Shown here piece by piece: positions 1 to 8,365 of a stretch of DNA of 35,766 bases. Made by a program: the position numbers and the translations under genes. Within the stretch, counting starts at the first letter, position 1, and the number at the start of each line of letters is the position of its first letter. The notes under the pieces were generated by a model, which did no database searches, was not told where the DNA came from, and worked only from the letters and a program-made list of their open reading frames with translations. Source of the DNA: an uncultured Lachnospiraceae bacterium (lineage in GTDB: Bacteria > Bacillota > Clostridia > Lachnospirales > Lachnospiraceae). The stretch is taken from contig CAJTTT010000031.1 in the NCBI GenBank assembly GCA_910579285.1, forward strand, positions 1 through 35,766, read 5' to 3'.

Positions 1-3
1 AAG

Positions 4-43
4 AATAAGTCTGTAAGCTGTTTTTCTTGCTTACAAACTTATT
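4..43 (+). promoter_or_regulatory. Leader inverted repeat before the sugar-binding protein gene
   Basis: Positions 4-18 pair with 29-43 over 15 positions with one mismatch, around a T-rich 10-nt loop. The repeat ends 18 nt before the ATG at 62 and just before the GAGGAG ribosome site. It could be an operator or an mRNA 5' hairpin. The promoter lies outside the window, so these cannot be told apart. Confidence 0.5.
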
Positions 44-61
44 ATACGAGGAGCGGTCAAG

Positions 62-1351
62 ATGAAGAAAAGAGTGGTTGCGGCTGTACTTACAGCCATG
101 CTGGCCGGCAGTCTGTGTGCGGGATGCGGACAGGTGAAGGAGCGGGTCAACGAGGACGGGGAGTCGGTCATCACGGTGTGGAGCCCGACGGATGAGCCTG
201 CCATCGAGGAGTGGTGGGTGGAAAAAATAGATGCGTTCAATCAGGCGCATAAGGGCAGGATCCACCTGCAGAGAGAGGCCATCGTGCGCGCGGATTCCTA
301 CGCCTATGAGGATAAGATCAATGCGGCGATCACCTCCAACGATCTGCCGGACATTCTCTTCGTGGACGGCCCCACGGTATCTGTCTATGCGGCGAATGAA
401 ATCACCCTTCCGCTGGACGATCTTTTTACGGAGGAGGAATGGGATGATTTTCTGGATTCCTCCAAACAGCAGAATACATATGACGGGAAGATTTATGCGG
501 TGGGAGCGACGGAAAGTTCGGTAGCTTTGTTCTACAATGCGGATATGCTGGAGGAAGCCGGCATACGCATACCGCAGTCGAAAGAGGAAGCGTGGACGTG
601 GACAGAGTTCTATGAGGCGGCGAAAAAGCTGACGAAGGACGGTGTGGTCGGCACGAACATTATCATGGACAAGGGAGAAGGACTTCCCTATGTTCTGGAG
701 CAGTTCTGGATATCCAACGGTACGGATCTGGTGAGCGCGGACGGCAGTCAGGCCGACGGCTATATCAACAGCCCGGAGGGAGTAGAGGCGGCGGAATTTT
801 TGAACAGCCTGATTCAGGGCGGTTATGCCAACATCGACCCGATCCAGAAGGAGTTTCACAACGGGCGGGCGGCCACAATGCTTGGCGGTTCCTGGGAGGT
901 GGCGACCCTTGAGAACGATTATCCCGATTTGAACTGGGGCATCACTTATTTCCCTGTGGCTGAAAACGGAATCCTCTCCTCCCCCACCGGGGACTGGGCG
1001 GCTTCCGTGACAAAAAACACCCAGGATATGGAGGCGGCCAAAGAGGCGCTGCGGTTTCTGTTTTCCGAGGAGAATGTCACCACTTACGCGAAGGCAATCT
1101 CGAAACCGCCCACGCGCAAATCCAGTTATGACGTGCTGACGGAGTACAATGAGTATCCGCGCTCCATGATCAAGGAACAGCTTATGGAGACCGGGCACCC
1201 GAGACCGAGAACACCTTCCTACAGCGTGCTGTCGGCGGAATTTTCGGAGGCAATGCTAAATATCTTTACGGGCGTGGACGCGAAGGAAGCGCTGGATGCG
1301 GCGGCGGCAGCCACGGATAAGGATTACAACAAATATTATGCGCAGGAGTAA
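62..1351 (+). CDS. Sugar ABC transporter substrate-binding lipoprotein (CUT1 type)
   Basis: This is a 429-residue extracellular solute-binding protein that would capture a sugar or oligosaccharide outside the membrane and deliver it to the two permeases that follow. The N-terminus is a lipoprotein signal: MKKR, a hydrophobic stretch, then a CAGC lipobox-like site with Cys22 as the predicted lipidated residue. The mature part has the typical family features (a VWSPTDEP start, DILFVDGP near residue 100, MLGGSWEVATLE in the C-terminal lobe). Length is normal for the family. The start is supported by GAGGAG 8 nt upstream. A short gap separates it from the first permease, so the three genes are probably one operon. 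The sugar cannot be read from the sequence; no ATPase gene accompanies it, as is common for CUT1 systems that share an MsiK/UgpC-type ATPase. Confidence 0.9.
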   Translation: MKKRVVAAVLTAMLAGSLCAGCGQVKERVNEDGESVITVWSPTDEPAIEEWWVEKIDAFNQAHKGRIHLQREAIVRADSYAYEDKINAAITSNDLPDILFVDGPTVSVYAANEITLPLDDLFTEEEWDDFLDSSKQQNTYDGKIYAVGATESSVALFYNADMLEEAGIRIPQSKEEAWTWTEFYEAAKKLTKDGVVGTNIIMDKGEGLPYVLEQFWISNGTDLVSADGSQADGYINSPEGVEAAEFLNSLIQGGYANIDPIQKEFHNGRAATMLGGSWEVATLENDYPDLNWGITYFPVAENGILSSPTGDWAASVTKNTQDMEAAKEALRFLFSEENVTTYAKAISKPPTRKSSYDVLTEYNEYPRSMIKEQLMETGHPRPRTPSYSVLSAEFSEAMLNIFTGVDAKEALDAAAAATDKDYNKYYAQE

Positions 1352-1382
1352 GGGCGCGGAAGGAAAACAAGGAGGGGCTATT

Positions 1383-2264
1383 ATGCAAGTATCGGTTGAT
1401 AAAAAAAGTGAGAGAAAAGCGGCATATCTCTTTATCATTCCTGCGGTCGTCCTGCTGGCGGCGTTTCTGCTCTACCCGGCGCTGCAGACTGTCAGATATG
1501 CTTTTACGGACTATAACATTATGCGTCCCGACAGGATCAAATTCTGCGGATTCAATAACTTCATCGAACTGTTTCAGGACAAAGACTTCTGGATTGCCGT
1601 GAAGAATACCCTGCATTTCACCATTTTGGTTGTGCCTTTCCAGACGGTGCTGGCACTGGCGCTGGCGCTTCTGATTTCCTCCCGGAGGAAAGGCGTCTCC
1701 ATCTTCCGCGCGGCCTACTTCAGCCCGCAGGTGACGTCGATGGTTGTTGTGGCGATCCTCTGGACGGTTTTGTACAACTCCAATCCAAACAGCGGCCTTT
1801 TGAACGCCCTTCTGGTGAATCTCGGAATGGAGCCGTGCGGTTTCCTGAATGATCCAAAAAGCGCCATGAATTCCATTGTCTTCATGTCGGCATGGCAGGG
1901 AGCGGGTTACCAGATGATGATTTTCCTGGCGGGACTGCAGGGCATCCCGAAGGATCAGTATGAGGCGGCCTCCATCGACGGTGCAGGAAAGATCAAGAGC
2001 TTCCTCTATGTGACGCTGCCGGGACTGAAGAACGTGATCTCCTATGTCATTATGATAACGGTTATCCAGGCGATGAAGCTTTTTACACAGCCCTATGTGA
2101 TGACCAAGGGCGGTCCTCAGAACGCCACCAGAACCCTCGTGTACTATGTGTATGAGCAGGGCTTCCAGAAGAGGAATTTCGGCTATGCCTGCGCGGTGGC
2201 GGCGGTGTTCTTCGTCATAGTGATTTCCCTGTCAGTGGGAATGAAAAAAATAATTAAGGCGTAG
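1383..2264 (+). CDS. Sugar ABC transporter permease 1 (CUT1, MalF/UgpA-like)
   Basis: A 293-residue inner-membrane permease with about six transmembrane segments, the first near residues 16-38. The cytoplasmic EAA loop that docks the ATPase is present from residue 194 (EAASIDGAGKIKSF). The start is set at ATG 1383, which has AGGAGGGG a few bases upstream; an upstream in-frame ATG at 1296 would overlap the preceding gene by 56 bases and adds a basic, non-conserved N-terminus. It forms the translocation channel with the next gene and receives substrate from the lipoprotein upstream. Confidence 0.9.
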   Translation: MQVSVDKKSERKAAYLFIIPAVVLLAAFLLYPALQTVRYAFTDYNIMRPDRIKFCGFNNFIELFQDKDFWIAVKNTLHFTILVVPFQTVLALALALLISSRRKGVSIFRAAYFSPQVTSMVVVAILWTVLYNSNPNSGLLNALLVNLGMEPCGFLNDPKSAMNSIVFMSAWQGAGYQMMIFLAGLQGIPKDQYEAASIDGAGKIKSFLYVTLPGLKNVISYVIMITVIQAMKLFTQPYVMTKGGPQNATRTLVYYVYEQGFQKRNFGYACAVAAVFFVIVISLSVGMKKIIKA

Positions 2265-2337
2265 TGTGAGACTTAGAACTTGTTCGTCCGTGGATTTGGG
2301 CACACAGCCCTGGGAGAGGAAGGAAAGGAGCGTCATT

Positions 2338-3180
2338 ATGACACAGAAACAGAGAAAGCAGATAGGCAGTCTTGCCTTTTACATCGGAAACACCGTTATC
2401 GCGCTGATATTTGTATCGCCTTTGATATGGATGATCGCGGCCTCCCTGAAGCCGGAGGCGGAAATTTTTAAGGGCCTCAATTCGATCTCGACCTTTGTTC
2501 CGAAGGCCGCTTCCCTGGCCAATTACCAGGAAGTGTTCAGCCGGATCAACATGTGGAAGTTCATTTTTAACAGCCTGTTCTATGTGATGGTTATCATTGT
2601 GTTAGACTTATTTGTCAACTCCCTGTGCGGCTACGCGCTGGCAAAGTTTGAGTTTAAGGGTAAAAATGCCCTTCTGACCCTGGTGATCAGCCTGATGGTA
2701 TTTCCGGCGGAAGCGATTATGCTGCCCATGTACCGGGAGATGGCGGATCTGGGGTGGATCAACACCTGGGCGTCCCTGATCGTTCCCTTCATCGCAAAGT
2801 GCTTCAGCATCTACATGTTCAGACAGTTCTTTCTGGATATACCCAATGATCTGCTGGAGGCTGCCAAGATAGACGGGTGCGGTCCGATCAAAACATTTTT
2901 CCGGGTTGTGGCGCCGATTTCGGGAACCGTATATGCAACCATCCTGATTCTGGATTTTGTAGCGCACTGGAATGATTTCATGTGGCCGCTGCTTGTGGTG
3001 ACGGGGGAGGAGAAGAGAACGGTACAGCTTGCGATTCAGACCTTTTTCGGCTCAAAACCGATCAACTACGGTCCGATCATGGCTTCCCTGACCATCTCGG
3101 CCATTCCGATGCTCCTCATGTTTGTATTCTTACAGAAATATTATGTGGAAGGAATTGCGTCAACGGGCATTAAAGGATGA
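2338..3180 (+). CDS. Sugar ABC transporter permease 2 (CUT1, MalG/UgpE-like)
   Basis: A 280-residue integral membrane permease, partner of the preceding one. About six transmembrane segments are visible, with the EAA motif from residue 174 (EAAKIDGCGPIKTF) for contact with a shared ATPase. The start at ATG 2338 follows AAAGGAG by a normal distance; an in-frame start at 2266 would lack a ribosome site and add an unrelated leader. It closes the importer operon and is followed by a hairpin at 3213-3248. Confidence 0.9.
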   Translation: MTQKQRKQIGSLAFYIGNTVIALIFVSPLIWMIAASLKPEAEIFKGLNSISTFVPKAASLANYQEVFSRINMWKFIFNSLFYVMVIIVLDLFVNSLCGYALAKFEFKGKNALLTLVISLMVFPAEAIMLPMYREMADLGWINTWASLIVPFIAKCFSIYMFRQFFLDIPNDLLEAAKIDGCGPIKTFFRVVAPISGTVYATILILDFVAHWNDFMWPLLVVTGEEKRTVQLAIQTFFGSKPINYGPIMASLTISAIPMLLMFVFLQKYYVEGIASTGIKG

Positions 3181-3212
3181 TTCTGTTCATAAAAATTTAC
3201 CATATTTTTCAA

Positions 3213-3248
3213 AACGGGAGTTTAGCTGTGCGAAGCGAAACTCCCGTT
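3213..3248 (+). terminator. Terminator-like hairpin after the sugar transporter operon
   Basis: AACGGGAGTTT at 3213-3223 pairs perfectly with AAACTCCCGTT at 3238-3248. There is no T-run on the plus strand; the T-rich side is on the minus strand (from the A-rich bases at 3191-3214). Its last two bases are the first two bases of the -35 box of the next promoter. Confidence 0.45.
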
Positions 3249-3275
3249 GACATTCCGCGCAAAAATATGTATAAT
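3247..3275 (+). promoter_or_regulatory. Sigma-A-type promoter of the sensory cluster
   Basis: TTGACA at 3247-3252, a 17-nt spacer and TATAAT at 3270-3275: a perfect consensus promoter. It leaves an untranslated leader of about 90 nt before the ATG at 3371 and is the best candidate for driving the REC-HD-GYP gene. Confidence 0.8.
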
Positions 3276-3370
3276 TTGTGTATTGTTACGTTGATGTTAC
3301 ATATTACATAGAAGACTAGGGAAAAAGGAGGGAGAAGATCCGCCGTCAGCAGGCGGGTTGATCGGAGAAT

Positions 3371-4468
3371 ATGAGCGAAAACGCAACCAGAGAGCAAATA
3401 CTGATCGTGGACGACGAGGAAGTAAACAGAACAATACTCAGTCTGATGTTCGATGCCGATTATGATATTGTGGAGGCAGCCAACGGAATGGAAGCGATCG
3501 AGGCGGTAGAGAAAAACAACGATATCGCATTGATCCTGCTCGACGTCATTATGCCGGTTATGGATGGCTTCGGTGTGCTCGATTACATGAAGGAGAAAGC
3601 CCTTTTAGAGAAGATTCCGGTCATCCTGATTACAAGCATGACGCCCCAGGAGAGCGAGGAGAAGGCTTATGAGTACGGCATCGCGGATGTGATGCACAAG
3701 CCCTTTGAGTCGGCCATCATCAAGCGGCGTGCGAATAACATTATCGAACTCTACCAGAGCAAGAAGAATCTGGAAATCAAGCTGAAGGAACAGGAAGCGA
3801 CGATCCGCGAGCAGGAGAAGGCGATTAGGGACAACAACGAGTTTATGATCGATGCCCTCGGCTCCGTTGTGGAGTTCAGAAGTATTGAGACAGGTGACCA
3901 TGTCAAGAGAATTAAGTATCTGACCAGAATCCTGCTTAAATATCTTGCCAAATATTTCCCGAAGTACGGGGTGACGCCGACACAGATCGACCAGATCGCG
4001 AGAGCTTCCGCGCTTCACGATATCGGAAAGATCGGTATACCCGACTCTATCCTGTTAAAGCCGGGTAAGCTGACAACGGAAGAGTTTGAAGTGATGAAGA
4101 CCCACACCACCATCGGCTGTGAGATTCTGGAATCCTTTAAGTCTCCCTATACGGACGACTTTTATCAGTATTGTTACGAAATATGCCGTTATCATCACGA
4201 GAGAGCTGACGGCAGAGGATATCCTGACCATCTGTCGGGAGACGAAATTCCGATCAGCGCGCAGATCGTATCTATTGCAGATGTGTATGAGGCGCTTGTC
4301 AGCGAAAGGGTATATAAAAGTGCATACAGCAATGATGAGGCATATCAGATGATCTTAAATGGGGAATGCGGACAGTTTTCGGAAGATGTATTAGAGTGCT
4401 TTAAGCTTGCTAAGGAAGATTTCTTCAACCTTGTTGAAGTGATCAATATGTTTAATTTTACTACTTAA
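3371..4468 (+). CDS. Response regulator with HD-GYP domain (probable c-di-GMP phosphodiesterase)
   Basis: A 365-residue cytoplasmic response regulator. Residues 9-120 are a REC domain with acidic pair D14-D15, phosphoacceptor D58 (LLDVIMPVMDG) and conserved K110. Residues 121-155 form a charged coiled-coil-like linker. The rest is an HD-GYP domain with HDIGKIGIPD (H216, D217), a downstream MKTH, HHERADGRGYP (HH at 275-276, GYP at 283-285) and a conserved IADVYEAL helix. The family hydrolyses cyclic di-GMP, and the key residues are present, so activity is plausible, perhaps gated by phosphorylation. A terminator follows, so the HPt gene downstream may depend on readthrough or its own promoter. 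Confidence 0.88.
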   Translation: MSENATREQILIVDDEEVNRTILSLMFDADYDIVEAANGMEAIEAVEKNNDIALILLDVIMPVMDGFGVLDYMKEKALLEKIPVILITSMTPQESEEKAYEYGIADVMHKPFESAIIKRRANNIIELYQSKKNLEIKLKEQEATIREQEKAIRDNNEFMIDALGSVVEFRSIETGDHVKRIKYLTRILLKYLAKYFPKYGVTPTQIDQIARASALHDIGKIGIPDSILLKPGKLTTEEFEVMKTHTTIGCEILESFKSPYTDDFYQYCYEICRYHHERADGRGYPDHLSGDEIPISAQIVSIADVYEALVSERVYKSAYSNDEAYQMILNGECGQFSEDVLECFKLAKEDFFNLVEVINMFNFTT

Positions 4469-4483
4469 GACAGATCAGGCGGC

Positions 4484-4530
4484 GAAGACTGTAAAACAAT
4501 ATAATCGTGTTTTGCAGTCTTCTTATTTAT
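4484..4530 (+). terminator. Rho-independent terminator after the REC-HD-GYP gene
   Basis: GAAGACTGTAAAAC at 4484-4497 pairs with GTTTTGCAGTCTTC ending at 4522, followed by TTATTTATCTT. A long stem with a T-rich tail. It may limit transcription into the rest of the cluster. Confidence 0.75.
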
Positions 4531-4564
4531 CTTAAATAATGTTAACGGAAAGGAAAGGGTTGCT

Positions 4565-4945
4565 ATGGACGACAAATTCAGACAACAGTTGGAGGAATGT
4601 GGTGCGGATGTGGAGACTACCTTGAAGCGTTTTATGAACAATGACGCGATTTACCAGAAGTTTCTTGTGAAATTCCCCAATGACCCGAATTACGCAAATC
4701 TGGGCACGAACCTGGAAGCCGGCGCTTTTGAGGAGGCGTATAAATGTGCCCACGCCCTGAAAGGTGTGGTGGGAAATCTGGGATTGACCCCGATTTTTGA
4801 GAAGGTTTCCACGCTTGTGGAGGAGCTTAGAAATAAGGCGGCCGAGGACGTGGATACAGTCCGCGCGAACGAGCTGTGGCAGGATATCAAAAAGACATAC
4901 GAGAAGTTTATTGATGTTATCAATGAAAATATCCCCACTCCGTAG
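4565..4945 (+). CDS. Stand-alone HPt phosphotransfer protein
   Basis: A 126-residue soluble protein made essentially of one histidine phosphotransfer domain. The motif AHALKGVVGNLGL places the phosphoacceptor at H63, with the conserved Lys and Gly two and three positions later. Helix-forming segments on both sides match the four-helix HPt fold. It lies between a REC-HD-GYP gene and a histidine kinase gene and ends 9 nt before the kinase start. It is therefore the natural shuttle between a REC aspartate and a second REC domain in a phosphorelay. Partner choice is inferred from location only. Confidence 0.85.
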   Translation: MDDKFRQQLEECGADVETTLKRFMNNDAIYQKFLVKFPNDPNYANLGTNLEAGAFEEAYKCAHALKGVVGNLGLTPIFEKVSTLVEELRNKAAEDVDTVRANELWQDIKKTYEKFIDVINENIPTP

Positions 4946-4954
4946 GAGGTTGAC

Positions 4955-6406
4955 ATGGAATTTGAATGGTTGAATTCCCGGATTGCAGATGAAACGATGG
5001 AACTTGTGATGCTCTTCAATGAGGAGGGCAGCATCCTTTACGGCAATCAGACGGCAGCAGCCAGGCTGGAGTATGACAGGGAAAAGCTGACAAGGTGCAG
5101 CATGTCCCAGATTTTCCGACAGGATTTTCCTAATTCGCCGGATGGATTTATTACCTTTGTCAAAAAGTGCATGAAGGGCGTTAAGGAGATGACGATGTAC
5201 AGGAGCAACAACTCCTGTTTCTCAGTTGAGGTCCGTATTTTTCCGCAGGATGGGATGGATGCTTACCTCCTCCTTGCGGAGGACATTTCTGCACAGAAAA
5301 ATATGAACATGCGCATCCGAGAGCTGAAAGAGAAAGAGAGCGAGAATTACCGGGCGCGGAATGAGTTTACGGCGAACGTTACCCATGAGCTGCGCACCCC
5401 TGTAAACGGCATCAAAGGGCATGTGATGGAGCTTGTGGAGGAAGTGACGGATCCCGGGCAGAAAAAGACACTCGACATTGTCCTTAGCTGCTGCGACAAT
5501 ATGCTGACGATCATCAATGACATTCTCGACTTTGCAAAGCTGGAATCGGGCAAGTTTGTGATAGACGAAAAGCCTTTTGATTTCCAGGAGATGATGGACA
5601 AGGTGATCGCCACGCACAGCGCTGCGATCAACAAAAAAGAGCTTCATATGAGCGTGGATATTGATGAAAAAATCCCGCAGAGGCTGATCGGCGATGAGCT
5701 GAGGCTCACCCAGATTCTGAATAACCTGTTGTCCAACGCCATCAAGTTCACGATGGTTGGCTATGTCAATGTGGTTGTCGGAATGACCAGACGGGTTTAT
5801 GACGAGGTGGAGCTGTTCTTTATGGTAAGAGACAGCGGGATCGGCATTTCCCAGAAGGAGCAGGATCGCCTGTTCCAGAGTTTCAGCCAGGTGGACGCTT
5901 CCATCACCAGACGCTTCGGCGGAACCGGGCTTGGCCTTGCGATCACGAAACAGCTTGTGGAGCTGATGCACGGGGATATTCATGTGGAGAGTGAAAAGGG
6001 AAAGGGGAGCACGTTTTCTTTCTCTGTGAAACTCAAGAGTGAACAGGTTCTTGATGACAAGCAGAGCCAGGTCTATGTAAACTGGTCCGAGTACATGAAG
6101 GAAGAGGAAGGAAAGGGCGCGGACCGTCTCATGCAGTTCGGGGAGGCGGAAAACCGGGATGAGTTAAAGAAGCGCATGGATAAACTGGTGCTCTCGATTG
6201 AAATGGGAGCCTGGGATAAGGCGGAGCTTCTGGCATCTACGCTCAAGGCGCTGCTCGAATCGTCCGGGGATGAAGATCTGAAGCGGCAGGAGCTGCGCAT
6301 GGAGATGGCGATCAGAAAATCCAATTATGACAAGAGCATGGATATGTACGGCAGATTGAAGGATGCGATCACGGAGCGGATCGGAGATCTGTGGAATTCA
6401 GAATAA
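4955..6406 (+). CDS. PAS histidine kinase with a C-terminal His-less HPt-like domain
   Basis: A 483-residue kinase with no evident membrane segment, so it probably senses a cytoplasmic signal. Residues 10-115 look like a PAS domain. HisKA follows with VTHELRTPVNGIKGH (H144). The HATPase domain has an N box (LNNLLSNAIKFT), a G1 box (DSGIGI) and a G2 box (GGTGLGLAI), and ends near residue 375. The last 100 residues are unusual: LLASTLKALLESSG and the helices after it resemble an HPt domain, but S428 sits where the phosphohistidine should be, while the Lys of the HxLK motif is kept. No REC domain is fused, which suggests a split phosphorelay with the HPt and REC proteins on either side. Only 12 nt separate it from the next gene. 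Confidence 0.88.
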   Translation: MEFEWLNSRIADETMELVMLFNEEGSILYGNQTAAARLEYDREKLTRCSMSQIFRQDFPNSPDGFITFVKKCMKGVKEMTMYRSNNSCFSVEVRIFPQDGMDAYLLLAEDISAQKNMNMRIRELKEKESENYRARNEFTANVTHELRTPVNGIKGHVMELVEEVTDPGQKKTLDIVLSCCDNMLTIINDILDFAKLESGKFVIDEKPFDFQEMMDKVIATHSAAINKKELHMSVDIDEKIPQRLIGDELRLTQILNNLLSNAIKFTMVGYVNVVVGMTRRVYDEVELFFMVRDSGIGISQKEQDRLFQSFSQVDASITRRFGGTGLGLAITKQLVELMHGDIHVESEKGKGSTFSFSVKLKSEQVLDDKQSQVYVNWSEYMKEEEGKGADRLMQFGEAENRDELKKRMDKLVLSIEMGAWDKAELLASTLKALLESSGDEDLKRQELRMEMAIRKSNYDKSMDMYGRLKDAITERIGDLWNSE

Positions 6407-6418
6407 AGGAGGAAAGCG

Positions 6419-7495
6419 ATGGAGACAGAACATGTTAAGAATAACGCGCCTGCCATTCTGATTGTGGATGATATCAGTGTGAATGTGACCATTCTGGAAA
6501 ACATTCTCACACATGAGGGGTATGAGGCATTGACGGCTTTAAGCGTCCAGGAGGCGCTGGAGCTGATGAAGCACACCAGGCCGGATCTCATTCTTTCCGA
6601 TTTGTCCATGCCCGAGATAGACGGGCTGGAGTTCTGCAGGATGTTGAAGAGCGACCAGGCCACCCGGGATATTCCGTTTATCTTTATTACGGTGTTAAAT
6701 ACCAGCAAGGAGAAGGAGGAAGCTTTTCTGGCGGGAGCGGTGGATTTTATACCCAAACCTTTCGATAATATAGAGGTTATCATGCGGGTGAACAACCACT
6801 TGAGCAGTTACCGCATGCGGCAGGAGATGGCGGACTATAACCGCATGATGCACCGCCTCGTGGAGGATCAGAAGAACCAGATGGAGAGGGAGCATGCCAA
6901 TGTGCTCCGGGCGCTTTCCAGAATTATGAAAAAGAAAGATGACGACAAAGGAACCCATCGGAGTCATGTGGGCTACAACTGTAAGATCCTCGCCCAGGGG
7001 ATGCAGTTTTCCCCGGCCTACGAGGACGAGGTGACAGATGAGTTTGTGGAAAATATTGGCATTGCGGCCAGACTTCACGATGTGGGGAGATTTCTCATGT
7101 CGGGGGAGGAGATCGCGGCAAGCGGCGGCCCGGACAGGCAGAATCCGGCGTATATCGAAAGGTGTGCGGAGTGCGGCAATGAAGTGATCGGAGAATTTGG
7201 TGCGGACCAGGAGAACAATGGCGCGATGGAGATGACAAGGCAGATTGCCCGGTGCCATCATGCACGCTGGGACGGCTCTGGATATCCGGCGCTGTCCGGC
7301 AGAGACATTCCACTGGAGGCGAGGATAGCAGCCGTCGCGAACGACTTTGACGAGATGACGGCGCCCTCGTATGGAGAGGCTGCCTGCTCTTTGGAAGAAG
7401 GACAAAGGAAGATCAGCGAGAGAAGCGGAACTTACTATGATCCCGATGTGATACAAGTCTTTGATAAGCTTTGGAGCCGGATGAGAACAAATTGA
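6419..7495 (+). CDS. Response regulator with degenerate HD-GYP-like domain
   Basis: A 358-residue protein. The REC domain (residues 11-128) is intact, with D61 as phosphoacceptor and K113. The output domain resembles HD-GYP: HDVGRF (H220, D221) and HHARWDGSGYP (HH at 280-281). Several hallmark residues have changed. The GK of HDIGK is GR, the middle metal-binding His (MKxH) aligns with Cys249, the Glu of HHE is Ala282, and the segment with ILLKPGKL is missing. It may be a phosphorylation-controlled binding protein rather than an active phosphodiesterase, or may have another HD chemistry. It follows the kinase by 12 nt and is the likely end point of the relay. Confidence 0.8.
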   Translation: METEHVKNNAPAILIVDDISVNVTILENILTHEGYEALTALSVQEALELMKHTRPDLILSDLSMPEIDGLEFCRMLKSDQATRDIPFIFITVLNTSKEKEEAFLAGAVDFIPKPFDNIEVIMRVNNHLSSYRMRQEMADYNRMMHRLVEDQKNQMEREHANVLRALSRIMKKKDDDKGTHRSHVGYNCKILAQGMQFSPAYEDEVTDEFVENIGIAARLHDVGRFLMSGEEIAASGGPDRQNPAYIERCAECGNEVIGEFGADQENNGAMEMTRQIARCHHARWDGSGYPALSGRDIPLEARIAAVANDFDEMTAPSYGEAACSLEEGQRKISERSGTYYDPDVIQVFDKLWSRMRTN

Positions 7496-7520
7496 CTTTT
7501 ATGGAATTGTATGCTTTAAT
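7492..7520 (+). promoter_or_regulatory. Candidate promoter of the che genes
   Basis: TTGACT at 7492-7497, a 17-nt spacer and TTTAAT at 7515-7520, about 30 nt before the cheR ATG. The -35 box overlaps the stop codon of the preceding gene. The -10 is a moderate match, so this is a candidate only. Confidence 0.4.
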
Positions 7521-7550
7521 TAAAGATGGTACTTTGGGGAGGCAAAAGGA

Positions 7551-8354
7551 ATGATTACCGACAGCGAGTTCCAACGGATAGTTAGCTATGTGAAGCAGCA
7601 CTACGGCATTGACCTGAGTCAGAAAAGGGTGCTGGTGGGCGGACGGCTTGAGAATTATCTTGTCCGCAACGGCTACGCGAATTATAACGAGTATATGGCG
7701 AAAGTGGAGAAGAATCCAAAAGGCAGCGAGGCTACCGATCTGGTCAATATCCTCACCACGAACCATACATATTTTATGCGCGAGAGCGAGCACTTTGACT
7801 TTATGAAAAATGTGGCGCTTCCCTGGGCGAAAAGCAAGACGATGGGAACGAAGGATCTGCGGGTCTGGTGCGGGGCATCTTCCACAGGGGAGGAACCGTA
7901 TACGCTGGCCATGATTATCAACGATTACTTTGGCGTTAACCACTCCGGCTGGGATACCAGGATTCTGGCGACGGATATCTCCATGAAAGTATTGCAGCAT
8001 GCCTCTAAAGGCGTATACTTGAAGGAGGATATAGAGCCGCTGCCGGCGAACTGGAAAAAGCATTACTTTAAGCAGACCAGTCAGGATGAATTTATGGTTA
8101 AGGAGGAGCTTAAGAAAGAGGTGATCTTTAGGCAGTTTAATCTGATGGATCCCATTCAGTTTAAGAAGAGATTCCATATTGTATTTTTGCGCAATGTGAT
8201 GATCTATTTTCAGGATGACACGAAGTACAGCCTGATCCAGAGAATATATGATCACATGGAGCCAGGCGGTTATCTCTTTATCGGATTGACGGAGAGATTG
8301 GAACGTCAAATGGTAAAATTCAACTATGTTCAACCATCAATTTACAGAAAATAG
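7551..8354 (+). CDS. cheR: Chemoreceptor glutamate methyltransferase CheR
   Basis: A 267-residue cytoplasmic SAM-dependent methyltransferase that methylates chemoreceptor glutamates for adaptation. The N-terminal helical domain (residues 1-75) leads into NHTYFMRESEHF, the family's T-x-N-x-T-x-F-x-R-type signature. The SAM-binding motif is WCGASSTGEEPYTLAM (residues 106-121), followed by ILATDIS and the FRQFNLMDP and RNVMIYF segments. Length is normal. It opens the run cheR-cheB-cheY-cheA-cheW-mcp. The receptor downstream has no clear CheR-tethering pentapeptide at its C-terminus. Confidence 0.93.
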   Translation: MITDSEFQRIVSYVKQHYGIDLSQKRVLVGGRLENYLVRNGYANYNEYMAKVEKNPKGSEATDLVNILTTNHTYFMRESEHFDFMKNVALPWAKSKTMGTKDLRVWCGASSTGEEPYTLAMIINDYFGVNHSGWDTRILATDISMKVLQHASKGVYLKEDIEPLPANWKKHYFKQTSQDEFMVKEELKKEVIFRQFNLMDPIQFKKRFHIVFLRNVMIYFQDDTKYSLIQRIYDHMEPGGYLFIGLTERLERQMVKFNYVQPSIYRK

Positions 8355-8365
8355 GAGAGCAGGAC

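Noticed and set aside
1296..1382. Upstream in-frame start for the first sugar permease
   Set aside because: It would overlap the binding-protein gene, lacks a ribosome site and adds an Arg-rich non-family N-terminus; ATG 1383 has a strong site.
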